From NCBI RefSeq assembly GCF_015557435.1, contig NZ_JADNOH010000080.1, forward strand, positions 1-38,269: a DNA stretch of 38,269 nt. The letters run 5' to 3'. How positions within the stretch are numbered: the first letter of the stretch is position 1; every line of letters starts with the position of its first letter. The notes under the pieces were generated by a model. The model saw only the letters and a program-made list of their open reading frames with translations. It was not told the origin of the DNA and ran no database searches. The DNA is from Collinsella aerofaciens. GTDB taxonomy: Bacteria > Actinomycetota > Coriobacteriia > Coriobacteriales > Coriobacteriaceae. The position numbers and the translations under genes were made by a program. Of the stretch, positions 26,123 to 33,558 are shown piece after piece.

Positions 26123-27255
26123 CACCGCTCCTTAAACGAAAGTTCGATAGTTACCTTGGAAAACGCGACGGTAACGCCGCCGTGAGCGAGCTTCGGGAAG
26201 GTAAGTTTGCCCCCGTCCGCGAGCGCCGCGCGCTCGCACACGTTGTCGACCCCCACCGTCGCGCGTACAAAATCAGATGGCGAAACACTGCCTTCGACCT
26301 GCGACAACTCCTCTGCGGAATACGTCGCAAGCGGGATATTGCGCGAGCGGCAGAAGGCGAGCAGACCCTCCTCGTGCGCCTTCACGTCGATCGTCGCCAC
26401 CTCGCGCACGGCCGAAGGCGAGATACCCGCCAGCCCGCACGCGAGAAGAAACGCCTCCCCGATCGCTTCGGCGCACGCACCGCGACGGCACCCTATGCCC
26501 GCAACGATGCAGGGCACGACAAGGCGAAGCGGCTCGGGCGCAGGCGCCTGCGCCCGCACGCCCGCCGGCTTCCCCGTCTCACCGGCGGGCACGACCTCGC
26601 CCGTTGTCTCCGCCGCGCGAACGGACGCACCTGCATTCGCGCCCGCGAACGGCGACACGACGATATCGGCCCGAGCGCGGTCGGACGCAATGTCAACCCC
26701 CTCAGGCGGCTGTCCCGAAATCGGCATGTCGGAATAGAGCGCCACGCGCCCGCCCGAAAGCAGCCGCGCCGACACTCGCTTGATGGCCTCGGGATTCGAA
26801 ACGGCGAGCCCCGCACGGCGCGCCCACGTATCCACCGCCCACACGCCGCGGACGTCGGTCGCCGTGGTGATGACGGGGATGGCCCCTGCCACGCGTGCCA
26901 CAGTTTGCGAAAGCTCGTTCGCACCGCCCAAATGCCCCGACAAAAGCGGGACGGCAAAGCGCCCCGCATCGTCGATCACCACAACCGCGGAATCGTTTGC
27001 CTTCGAGGCGACATGTGGCGCGATCGCCCGCACGGCGATGCCCGCCGCGCCCACGAACAGGAGCGCGTCCGACGCTTCCCACGCGTGCGCCGTCCATGCG
27101 CGCAGGTCGGCCTTCCCCTCGCCGAACCCGCGCGAAACGGAAACGTCCCAGCCAGGGTCATCTTCACCTGTCTGCGCGCAATCGGAAAGCGCGTGTGCGG
27201 TGCGCTCCGCCAACGCATACCCCCTCTCAGTGAACGCTATGCAGGAAACCCTCAT
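26122..27255 (-). CDS. cbiG: Cobalt-precorrin-5A hydrolase
   Basis: Opens the delta-lactone, releasing acetaldehyde; this step marks the anaerobic pathway. The 377-residue product has an N-terminal domain with FVGAAGIAVRAIAPH and PLLSGHLGGANELS, an Ala/Pro-rich linker near 205-240, and a C-terminal domain with VAGIGCRRGA and the ATIDVKAHEEGL segment. The ATG abuts the cbiL stop. The linker is somewhat longer than usual but both halves are complete. Confidence 0.94.
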   Translation of the reverse strand: MRVSCIAFTERGYALAERTAHALSDCAQTGEDDPGWDVSVSRGFGEGKADLRAWTAHAWEASDALLFVGAAGIAVRAIAPHVASKANDSAVVVIDDAGRFAVPLLSGHLGGANELSQTVARVAGAIPVITTATDVRGVWAVDTWARRAGLAVSNPEAIKRVSARLLSGGRVALYSDMPISGQPPEGVDIASDRARADIVVSPFAGANAGASVRAAETTGEVVPAGETGKPAGVRAQAPAPEPLRLVVPCIVAGIGCRRGACAEAIGEAFLLACGLAGISPSAVREVATIDVKAHEEGLLAFCRSRNIPLATYSAEELSQVEGSVSPSDFVRATVGVDNVCERAALADGGKLTFPKLAHGGVTVAFSKVTIELSFKER

Positions 27256-27945
27256 CTAGCGCACCACCATCGTCGAGAAGTAGCTGCCCCGATCGGGCAC
27301 ATCGTCGAGCGAGCGGTACACGCGCTCGCCCGGAAGCCCACAGTCCTCTACTAGCTCGGCACCGTCGAAGGCGCCCTCCTCGCGAAGGATGCGCTTCGTA
27401 TCCGCAAGCGAGCGGCGCGCCTTCATGACCACCTTCGTCCCCGGCCAGCCGATTGCGCGGTGCACGTCATCGTAGCCGCCGGATACGATGTGCAGAGGCG
27501 ACGACATCTCGGGCGTGAGGTCGCGCTCGAGCGCCGCGGCGACCGCGCAGAAGCTCGGCACGCCGGGAATAGCGCGCGCCTCGAACCCGCGGGCGCGCAC
27601 GTCGGGCGCTATGCGCTGGAAGGTGGCGTAGATGCTCGGGTCCCCCAGGTTCAGCAGCGCGACGTCGCGGACCGCATCCAGGTGCGCGACAAGCTCGCGA
27701 ACAAGCGAGGCATGCTCGGCCGCGCGGCGCTCGGCGTCGCGCGTCATCGAGAATCGCACGGGAATCACCGTCTTGCCTGTAAGGTCGACGGCGCCGCGCA
27801 CGATCTCGAGCGCGACCATGACCCCGTCCGCCGTCTGCGGTGCGGCGATGACCGGACACGATTCGATTGTGCGGACGGCCTTGATCGTGAGCAGCTCGGG
27901 GTCGCCAGGCCCCGTGCCCACCCCGTACAGCACGCCTTTACTCAT
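27256..27945 (-). CDS. cbiL: Cobalt-precorrin-2 C20-methyltransferase
   Basis: Methylates C20 of cobalt-precorrin-2, the first step after cobalt insertion. The 229-residue product carries YGVGTGPGDPELLT, NLGDPSIYAT and PGVPSFCAVAA. The ATG at 27945 overlaps the end of cbiD by eight bases; a longer in-frame version reaches back into cbiD and lacks support. Its substrate should come from CbiK, encoded in the divergent operon. Confidence 0.94.
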   Translation of the reverse strand: MSKGVLYGVGTGPGDPELLTIKAVRTIESCPVIAAPQTADGVMVALEIVRGAVDLTGKTVIPVRFSMTRDAERRAAEHASLVRELVAHLDAVRDVALLNLGDPSIYATFQRIAPDVRARGFEARAIPGVPSFCAVAAALERDLTPEMSSPLHIVSGGYDDVHRAIGWPGTKVVMKARRSLADTKRILREEGAFDGAELVEDCGLPGERVYRSLDDVPDRGSYFSTMVVR

Positions 27946-29122
27946 ACGTCGCCCCCAATTTCCCGATAACTGCATCGGCGCCCGACGTGCGGAAAAGCTC
28001 GCGGCGCTCGGCGTCGAACACGACCGCGGCGATGTCGCATGCGCCCGCCGCGCGGCGGCGCAACCTGTCCTCGATTGCCGCAGCGAGCGAGGCGCGCGCA
28101 GCGTCCCCCACGCCGGCGGCCTCGATTACCTCGAGCGCCGCTGTGGTCGTGACCGACGACATGATCTCACGCACGGTCTTCGCGCCCGCGCCGGCCAAGG
28201 CCGCGTGGGCGGCCAGAATCTCCGCGCGGCAGTCAGCGGTACGCGAATGAGTGTCCATGATTCCGCCCGCGACCTTCACCAGCTTACCGATGTGTCCCAC
28301 AAGAAGGACATTGGTGAATCCCTCGCGAACGCAGCAATCAATCGCATCGCCCACAAAGTTGGAGATGAAGACCACCGGCGCACCGTTTAGGTGGAAATGC
28401 CCCGAGATGAACTGCGCGCCGTAGTTGCCGGGCGTGAGCACGACTCCGCGCCGCCCCATAGCCGCATGTTGCCGGATCTCGAGCTCGATGCTGTCGCGCA
28501 AGGCAGCGAGGCTGCGCGGCTCGACGATGCCCGTCGTTCCCAGGATGGAGATGCCGTCCTCTATCCCCAGGTGCGGGTTGAAGGTCTTTTCGGCAAGGGC
28601 CACACCCTCGGGTACCGAAATCGTCACAGCAATGTTTCCAGAAAAGCCGTGCGCGGCGCACACCTCACGCACCGCCGAAGTAATCATCGCGCGCGGCGTC
28701 GCGTTGATGGCGGCCGCCCCCACCGGCTGCTCGAGCCCGGGCAACGTCACGCGCCCCACGCCCACGCCGCCATCGACGGAAACTTCCGATTCGTGCGCGG
28801 GCACGTCCTTGCTGCCCGCAGTACCCGTGTCCGACCCCGCATGTTCCACGCGCGCGTACACGAGCACGCCGTCGGTCACATCGGCATCGTCGCCTGCGTC
28901 CTTTCGCACGGCGCACTGGGCGCACCCCTCGCCGATGCATGCGTCGACCACGTTCGCCTCGACGGGCAGCCCGCCGGGGGTGACGATCGACACGCGGCCG
29001 ACGGGCTTTCGTGACAAGAGCATCTCGCAGGCCGCCTTCGCCGCCAGCGCGGCACAGCTCCCCGTGGTGTAGCCACAGCGCAGGCGGGTCGTCCCGGTAT
29101 ATATGTAGTGCTCGAAGGCCAC
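27938..29122 (-). CDS. cbiD: Cobalt-precorrin-5B C1-methyltransferase
   Basis: Methylates C1; specific to the anaerobic route. The 394-residue product begins with the hallmark LRCGYTTGSCAALAAKAA and continues with TPGGLPVE, the CSVRKDAGDD-like CAVRKDAGDDADVTDG and GTTGIVEPRS. No ATG fits: GTG 29122, one base past the cbiF stop, puts the family's N-terminus in frame. The upstream open stretch lies inside cbiF in another frame and is not coding. The ribosome site GGAAGG is 12 bases away, suggesting coupling. Confidence 0.92.
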   Translation of the reverse strand: MAFEHYIYTGTTRLRCGYTTGSCAALAAKAACEMLLSRKPVGRVSIVTPGGLPVEANVVDACIGEGCAQCAVRKDAGDDADVTDGVLVYARVEHAGSDTGTAGSKDVPAHESEVSVDGGVGVGRVTLPGLEQPVGAAAINATPRAMITSAVREVCAAHGFSGNIAVTISVPEGVALAEKTFNPHLGIEDGISILGTTGIVEPRSLAALRDSIELEIRQHAAMGRRGVVLTPGNYGAQFISGHFHLNGAPVVFISNFVGDAIDCCVREGFTNVLLVGHIGKLVKVAGGIMDTHSRTADCRAEILAAHAALAGAGAKTVREIMSSVTTTAALEVIEAAGVGDAARASLAAAIEDRLRRRAAGACDIAAVVFDAERRELFRTSGADAVIGKLGATYE

Positions 29123-29123
29123 G

Positions 29124-29915
29124 CTAGCTACTCGCCTTCCGATACCCCGTGGCAAACGAAGGGTCGTAAAGCTTGCTGCGCTCGTACGACCCCGCTTGCG
29201 CACCGTTGTGCGCAAGCCCGCCGCGAGCTCCGAGCACGCGGCCCACCACCACGAGCGCCGTGCGGTCGATGCCCTCTCGCGCGCCCGCATCGGCGAGCGT
29301 GCCCACTGTGCAGCGCACCACGCGTTCCTCAGGCCAGGTCGCCTTGTACACGAGCGCCGCCGGCTCATCGGAGCTGCGGCCCGCGGCCAAAAGCTCGGCG
29401 GAAAGCTCGGCGAGCATACCCGAGCTCAGGAAGATGACCATAGTCGAGCCGCTTTCCGCCATGGTGCGCATGCCCTCGCCCGCGGGCATGGGGGTGCGCC
29501 CGGAAAGCCGCGTGATCACGACCGACTGGCTGATTCCCGGCAGCGTGTATTCCTGGCGAAGCGCCGCCGCGGCACCGCAAAAGCTCGAGACGCCGGGCAC
29601 CACCTCGTAGTCCACGCCGCGCGCGTCGAGCGCGTCCATCTGCTCCTGGATGGCGCCGTACAGGCACGGGTCGCCCGTGTGCAGGCGCACCACTTCCTCG
29701 CCCCGTGCATCCGCCGCGCACATCACGTCGAGCACTTCCTCCAAGGTCATGTGCGCACTGTCGTAGACGACGCAGGATTCCTTGCACTCAGCGAGCAGCT
29801 CGGGGTTCACAAGGCTCCCCGCCCAAACGACCACGTCGGCCGCGCGCAGAAGGCGCGCCCCGCGCAGCGTGATAAGGTCGGCGGCGCCCGAGCCTGCGCC
29901 AACGATATGAATCAT
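29124..29915 (-). CDS. cbiF: Cobalt-precorrin-4 C11-methyltransferase
   Basis: First gene of the long operon. The 263-residue product shows HIVGAGSGAADLITLRG, the family's YDSA(H)MTLEE, TGDPCLYGAI and PGVSSFCGAAAAL, all typical of CbiF/CobM. Start ATG 29915 has GGAAGG about six bases upstream. Its 5' leader runs into the divergent region shared with cbiK. I see no riboswitch on this strand. Confidence 0.95.
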   Translation of the reverse strand: MIHIVGAGSGAADLITLRGARLLRAADVVVWAGSLVNPELLAECKESCVVYDSAHMTLEEVLDVMCAADARGEEVVRLHTGDPCLYGAIQEQMDALDARGVDYEVVPGVSSFCGAAAALRQEYTLPGISQSVVITRLSGRTPMPAGEGMRTMAESGSTMVIFLSSGMLAELSAELLAAGRSSDEPAALVYKATWPEERVVRCTVGTLADAGAREGIDRTALVVVGRVLGARGGLAHNGAQAGSYERSKLYDPSFATGYRKASS

Positions 29916-30046
29916 CCGAGCCTTCCTTCCCGTTTCTCATCGCAACCGTTTACGCCGCCATTCGCGCAGCGGGCAAAACACGGCGCCTGCGGCGGCAATC
30001 GGCGCAAATACGCAGGCAGGAGGCGCAATGCCGCCCGCCCTGGGCT
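29916..30046. other. Leader of the minus-strand operon
   Basis: Non-coding. It holds the cbiF ribosome site and, on the minus strand, a hairpin formed by GCCTGCG and CGCAGGC. No B12-box (GGTG-AA core with a later CACTG/TACTG) can be found on the minus strand. ACTATCATAGT at 30068-30078, just to the right, gives a TATGAT -10 candidate for this operon but no convincing -35. Confidence 0.4.
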
Positions 30047-30075
30047 TTGACACGTTCACAAGTGCCCACTATCAT
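30047..30075 (+). promoter_or_regulatory. Promoter of the cbiK operon
   Basis: TTGACA (30047-30052), a 17-base spacer and TATCAT (30070-30075) give a near-consensus housekeeping promoter. Transcription would start near 30082 and place the riboswitch in the leader. The -10 lies within a perfect 11-base palindrome ACTATCATAGT (30068-30078). Confidence 0.8.
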
Positions 30076-30120
30076 AGTAAAAGTTTCGGCAACGAGCATA
30101 TGACAATCGGATAAAAGGAA

Positions 30121-30275
30121 ATGACCGGCGCGGCGCCCGCACAGCCCGCGCTGGCTTGCGGAGGGAACCAGGTGGGAATCCTGGGCAAGGGACATTACTG
30201 TATAGGACGCGCGGGCGAACCGCCTCGCGCCCCAAGCCAGACTGCTTCGCCTTTTCCTCACGGCATCGCCGTGGC
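30121..30275 (+). promoter_or_regulatory. Cobalamin riboswitch
   Basis: The conserved core is readable: GGGAACCAGGTGGGAATCC and, after it, TGGGCAAGGGACATTACTGT (the GGTG-AA-TCC and ACTGT elements of the B12 family), followed by the 3' element AAGCCAGACTGCTTCGCC. A 6-bp hairpin, CACGGC/GCCGTG around ATC at 30259-30273, follows and could be the regulatory loop partner. Further leader hairpins, 30316-30331 and 30339-30352, precede the ribosome site. The exact ends and the on/off platform (transcriptional or translational) are not settled by eye. It would lower expression of the cbiK-transport operon when B12 is plentiful. Confidence 0.85.
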
Positions 30276-30373
30276 GTTAGCTCCTTGTGAACCCCGAGGG
30301 GTGCGCTTTTCTTTCGCTTGTGCCGACAAGCAACTGTCGCCGGGGGACCGGCAAACCGAGGAAAGGAAAAACC

Positions 30374-31300
30374 ATGTCCGACCAGATGTCACGCCGCGGC
30401 TTCATGAGCGCCGCAGCAACCGGAGCCGTCGCGCTCGCCGGAGTCGCGCTCGCGGGCTGCTCCAACACCTCCGCAAGTTCCGAAAAATCGAGTGAAAAGG
30501 AGAAGGCCGTGAAGCCGGTCATCCTCGTCACGAGCTTCGGCACGAGCTACAACGACTCGCGCCACATCACCATCGGCGCCATCGAAGACGCTATCCGCGA
30601 GAAGTACTGGCAGGACTACGACATCCGCCGCGCCTTCACCGCGCAGATCATCATCGACAAGCTGAAGAAGCGCGACGGCATCACGATCGACAACATGACC
30701 GAGGCGCTCGACCGCTGCGTGGAAGACGGCGTGAAGGAAATCGTCGTGCAGCCGACGCATCTCATGGGTGGCCTGGAATACACCGACGTGAAAGACGAGC
30801 TCGACAAGTACGCCGACAAGTTCGACAAAATCTCGCTCGGCGACCCGCTGCTCACCTCCGACGACGACTACAAGAAGGTGGCCGCAGCCATTAAGGAGAA
30901 CATGGCGTCCTTCGACGACGGCAAGACGGCGCTGTGTCTCATGGGCCACGGCACCGAAGCCGATTCCAACGCCGACTATGCCAAGATGCAGGAAGTGTTT
31001 AAGAACGAGGGCTTGACGCAGTTCTTCGTCGGCACCGTCGAGGCTGAGCCGACCTGCGAGGATGTTATCGCCGCCGCGAGCGCCGCAGGCTACAAGAAGG
31101 CCGTGCTCGCGCCGTTCATGGTGGTCGCGGGCGACCACGCGAACAACGACATGGCAGACGAGACCGACCCCGACAGCTGGGCAGCGAAGTTCATGGCCGC
31201 CGGCTTCGAAGTGACGTGCCTGCTCCAGGGTCTGGGACAGAACGTCGCGGTCGACGACATCTACGTCTCGCACGTGGACGACGCCATCGCCAAGCTGTAA
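30374..31300 (+). CDS. cbiK: Exported sirohydrochlorin cobaltochelatase, Tat lipoprotein
   Basis: Inserts cobalt into sirohydrochlorin. The 308-residue product starts with a Tat-type signal (SRRGFM) ending in a lipobox, LAGC with Cys29, so it should be exported folded and lipid-anchored outside the membrane. The chelatase fold follows: VTSFGTSYNDSR, QPTHLMGGLEY, His192 in MGHGTEADSN and His255 in AGDHANNDM, the two metal-site histidines of CbiK. Start ATG 30374 has GGAAAGGA upstream; an upstream ATG at 30287 lies in the leader and lacks a ribosome site. Periplasmic CbiK forms are known in Desulfovibrio, where one binds haem, so a tetrapyrrole-transport role is an alternative. Its products would need import to reach CbiL, and the importer genes follow directly. 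Confidence 0.9.
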   Translation: MSDQMSRRGFMSAAATGAVALAGVALAGCSNTSASSEKSSEKEKAVKPVILVTSFGTSYNDSRHITIGAIEDAIREKYWQDYDIRRAFTAQIIIDKLKKRDGITIDNMTEALDRCVEDGVKEIVVQPTHLMGGLEYTDVKDELDKYADKFDKISLGDPLLTSDDDYKKVAAAIKENMASFDDGKTALCLMGHGTEADSNADYAKMQEVFKNEGLTQFFVGTVEAEPTCEDVIAAASAAGYKKAVLAPFMVVAGDHANNDMADETDPDSWAAKFMAAGFEVTCLLQGLGQNVAVDDIYVSHVDDAIAKL

Positions 31301-31309
31301 ACTCGCCGC

Positions 31310-31381
31310 GCACGGGGGCGCCGGTCGCGTCCCCGTGCAACGGGCATGCGCCTTCCCCGACTGACGGCGCATGCCCGTTGC
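31310..31381 (+). other. Two hairpins between cbiK and the lipoprotein gene
   Basis: GCACGGGG (31310-31317) pairs with CCCCGTGC (31331-31338). A second, perfect 16-bp stem pairs 31337-31352 with 31366-31381 (GCAACGGGCATGCGCC and its complement) around a 13-base loop. The stems share two bases, so only one can be complete. No T-run follows, so this is more likely an RNA-processing, stability or partial attenuation site that sets CbiK apart from the transporter genes than a full terminator. Confidence 0.6.
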
Positions 31382-31444
31382 ATTCGCATCCCGCCCGCCC
31401 ACCGCACGGCGCGGGCGGTCGAAGCGATTGAAAGGAACCCCTCC

Positions 31445-31978
31445 ATGTTGAAGAAAACCCTCGCCTTCGCCCTGTCGGCGGCGCTTTTCGCGTTCTCGCT
31501 CGCCGGCTGCGGCGGAAATTCAATCGACAGCGCAAAGGCAAGCGATGCCGATACCCAGGAAAAGACCGAACAGGCGGCCGATGCGCCCGAGGGCGCAAGC
31601 GCTGCCCCCATCACCGCCGACAAGGTGGCCGACGGCACCTATCCGATCACCGTAGATTCCAGCTCGAACATGTTCAGGATTGTGGACGCCCAGCTCATCG
31701 TGGAAAACGGCTCCATGCACTGCGTGATGACACTTTCCGGCACGGGCTACGGCAAGCTCTTCATGGGCACGGGCGACGAGGCTGCCGCCGCGACCGAGGC
31801 CGACTTCATCCCCTATGTGGAAAATGCGGAAGGCAAGTACACCTACGACGTGCCCGTTGATGCGCTCGACGAGGACACCGCCTGCGCCGCGTGGAGCATT
31901 AAAAGGGAGCGGTGGTACGACCGCACGCTCGTATTCGAATCCGCCGGCGTCGATCTGCGCGCCGACGCACTGAAGTAA
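31445..31978 (+). CDS. Small surface lipoprotein with NEAT-like beta domain
   Basis: The 177-residue product begins with a lipoprotein signal, LAGC with Cys22, then an acidic linker to about residue 48 and one beta-rich domain (about 50-170). Its pattern (GTYPITV..., Phe-Arg-Ile strand, MTLSGTGYGKLFMG, PVDALDED) parallels the N-terminal domain of the next gene (EYTVSV..., TATITWSSSNYDKMTVDG, PVTLDED), so the two are probably homologous. Such domains accompany metal/tetrapyrrole transporters in gut bacteria; NEAT domains bind haem, but I cannot confirm membership. ATG 31445 has a GAAAGGA site; an upstream ATG at 31346 has none. Likely binds the transported ligand at the cell surface. Confidence 0.75.
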   Translation: MLKKTLAFALSAALFAFSLAGCGGNSIDSAKASDADTQEKTEQAADAPEGASAAPITADKVADGTYPITVDSSSNMFRIVDAQLIVENGSMHCVMTLSGTGYGKLFMGTGDEAAAATEADFIPYVENAEGKYTYDVPVDALDEDTACAAWSIKRERWYDRTLVFESAGVDLRADALK

Positions 31979-31982
31979 CGCC

Positions 31983-33554
31983 ATGCGGTCGATTCTTCCC
32001 AAGGGGGAAAACAGGAAGCGCCGCAGCATCGCGGCGCGCGTAATCGCCTGCGTTCTCGTCGCCCTGCTCGCGCTTCCCTTCGCGGGGTGCAGTGCGAGCC
32101 CGAACGCGACCGGTGCCACGGCGGGCTCTCAGGAATACACTGTGAGCGTCTCGCTTTCCGGCGGGTCAGGGCGCGCAAGCATCGCCTCACCCACCACAAT
32201 TGTGAAGGATGGCGACACCTACACCGCGACCATAACCTGGTCGAGTTCGAACTACGACAAGATGACCGTCGACGGCGTGGACTACGCGCCCGTAAACGAC
32301 GGCGGCAACTCCACGTTCGAGATACCTGTCACGCTCGACGAGGACATCGCCGTGTCGGCCGAGACCGTCGCCATGTCGACGCCGCACACCATCGACTACA
32401 CGCTCCACTTCGACTCATCCACCATGAAGGAGAAATCGAGCGACGATGCAAGCGGCGGCTCCCCCGCGGGAACGGCTTCAAGCGCCGCGGCCGACTTCCA
32501 CAACGCCGATTTGGGCTGCGGCTGGGAGCCGACGGGGGCGCTTCAGCTTGAATACGCCAAGCACTTCACTGTCGACGAGTTCGAAGGCGGCTTGCGGCTT
32601 ATCTGCGTTTCGAACGGGGAGCGCTTCCTCGTGGTGCCGCAAGATGCGAAGGTGCCTGATGGGCTGAGCTCCGATATCGCGGTCATAAGGCGCCCCGCCA
32701 ACAAGGTGTACCTCGTATCGTCGGCGACGATGTGCCTGGTCGACGCGCTCGATGCAAACGACAATATCATCATGTCGGGCACGAAGGCCGACGATTGCTC
32801 GGTCGCGGGCTTCAAAAGCGCGCTCGAAAGTGAGGCGATCGCCTACGGCGGCAAGTACAGCGCGCCCGACTACGAGCGAATATCGGCCTCGGGTTGCACG
32901 CTCGCCATCGAGAACACCATGATCAACCACACGCCCGATGTGAAGGAAAAGCTGCAGAAGCTCGGGCTCGTCGTGCTCACCGAACAGTCGTCGAGCGAGC
33001 CCGAAGCACTCGGGCGCGTCGAGTGGATTAAGCTTTTCGGCGTCCTGTTCGACAAGGAAGACGAGGCCGCGCACCTGTTCAACGAGCAGAAGGCCCGCGT
33101 CGAGCAAACGTCGGGGCTCGCGTCGTCAGGTAAAACCGTGGCGTATTTCTACATTAACTCGAACGGGGCCGCCGTCACGCGGAGGGCGGGCGACTACGTG
33201 GCGCAGATGATCGAGCTTGCAGGCGGCAGCTACGCGCTCGATGACGCGCAGACGGCGTCGACGTCAGGTTCGTCAGTAACGCTCGAAATGGAGCGCTTCT
33301 ACGCGACGGCGAAGGATGCCGACATCATCGTCTACAACGGCACCATCGACGAATCGGTTGCCACCTTGAACGACTTCGTAGGCAAAAACGCACTATTGTC
33401 GCAGTTCAAAGCCGTGAAGAACGGCAACGTCTGGGTCACAAGCGCCGACATGTACCAGCAGATGACTTCTACCGCCGACATTATCGACGAGCTGCACGGG
33501 GCGTTCACCGGCGATGACGCGAGCGACTTCCATTATCTGAGGAAGCTCGACTAG
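31983..33554 (+). CDS. Lipoprotein substrate-binding protein with extra N-terminal domain
   Basis: Binding component of the following ABC importer. The 523-residue product has a basic n-region and lipobox FAGC with Cys36, a beta domain at about 51-143 related to the previous protein, a Ser/Ala linker at about 145-170, and a C-terminal BtuF/FhuD-type (Peripla_BP_2) domain with VIRRPANKVYLVSSATMCLVDAL, the LVVLTEQSSSEPEALGRVEWIKLFG helix region and AVKNGNVWVTS near the end. The Glu-rich linkage to the permease (EPEALGRVEW) fits class III importers. It starts four bases after the previous stop, with a weak ribosome site, so it is coupled. The ligand may be a corrinoid, another tetrapyrrole or iron chelate. 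Confidence 0.85.
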   Translation: MRSILPKGENRKRRSIAARVIACVLVALLALPFAGCSASPNATGATAGSQEYTVSVSLSGGSGRASIASPTTIVKDGDTYTATITWSSSNYDKMTVDGVDYAPVNDGGNSTFEIPVTLDEDIAVSAETVAMSTPHTIDYTLHFDSSTMKEKSSDDASGGSPAGTASSAAADFHNADLGCGWEPTGALQLEYAKHFTVDEFEGGLRLICVSNGERFLVVPQDAKVPDGLSSDIAVIRRPANKVYLVSSATMCLVDALDANDNIIMSGTKADDCSVAGFKSALESEAIAYGGKYSAPDYERISASGCTLAIENTMINHTPDVKEKLQKLGLVVLTEQSSSEPEALGRVEWIKLFGVLFDKEDEAAHLFNEQKARVEQTSGLASSGKTVAYFYINSNGAAVTRRAGDYVAQMIELAGGSYALDDAQTASTSGSSVTLEMERFYATAKDADIIVYNGTIDESVATLNDFVGKNALLSQFKAVKNGNVWVTSADMYQQMTSTADIIDELHGAFTGDDASDFHYLRKLD

Positions 33555-33558
33555 CACC

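Noticed and set aside
29916-30046. A second cobalamin riboswitch for the minus-strand operon
   Set aside because: Searched on the minus strand for the GGTG-AA-TCC and ACTG elements; neither is present.
30121-30495. Open frame of 124 codons within the riboswitch leader
   Set aside because: Lies over the structured riboswitch and runs into cbiK in a different frame; no ribosome site and no recognisable motif.
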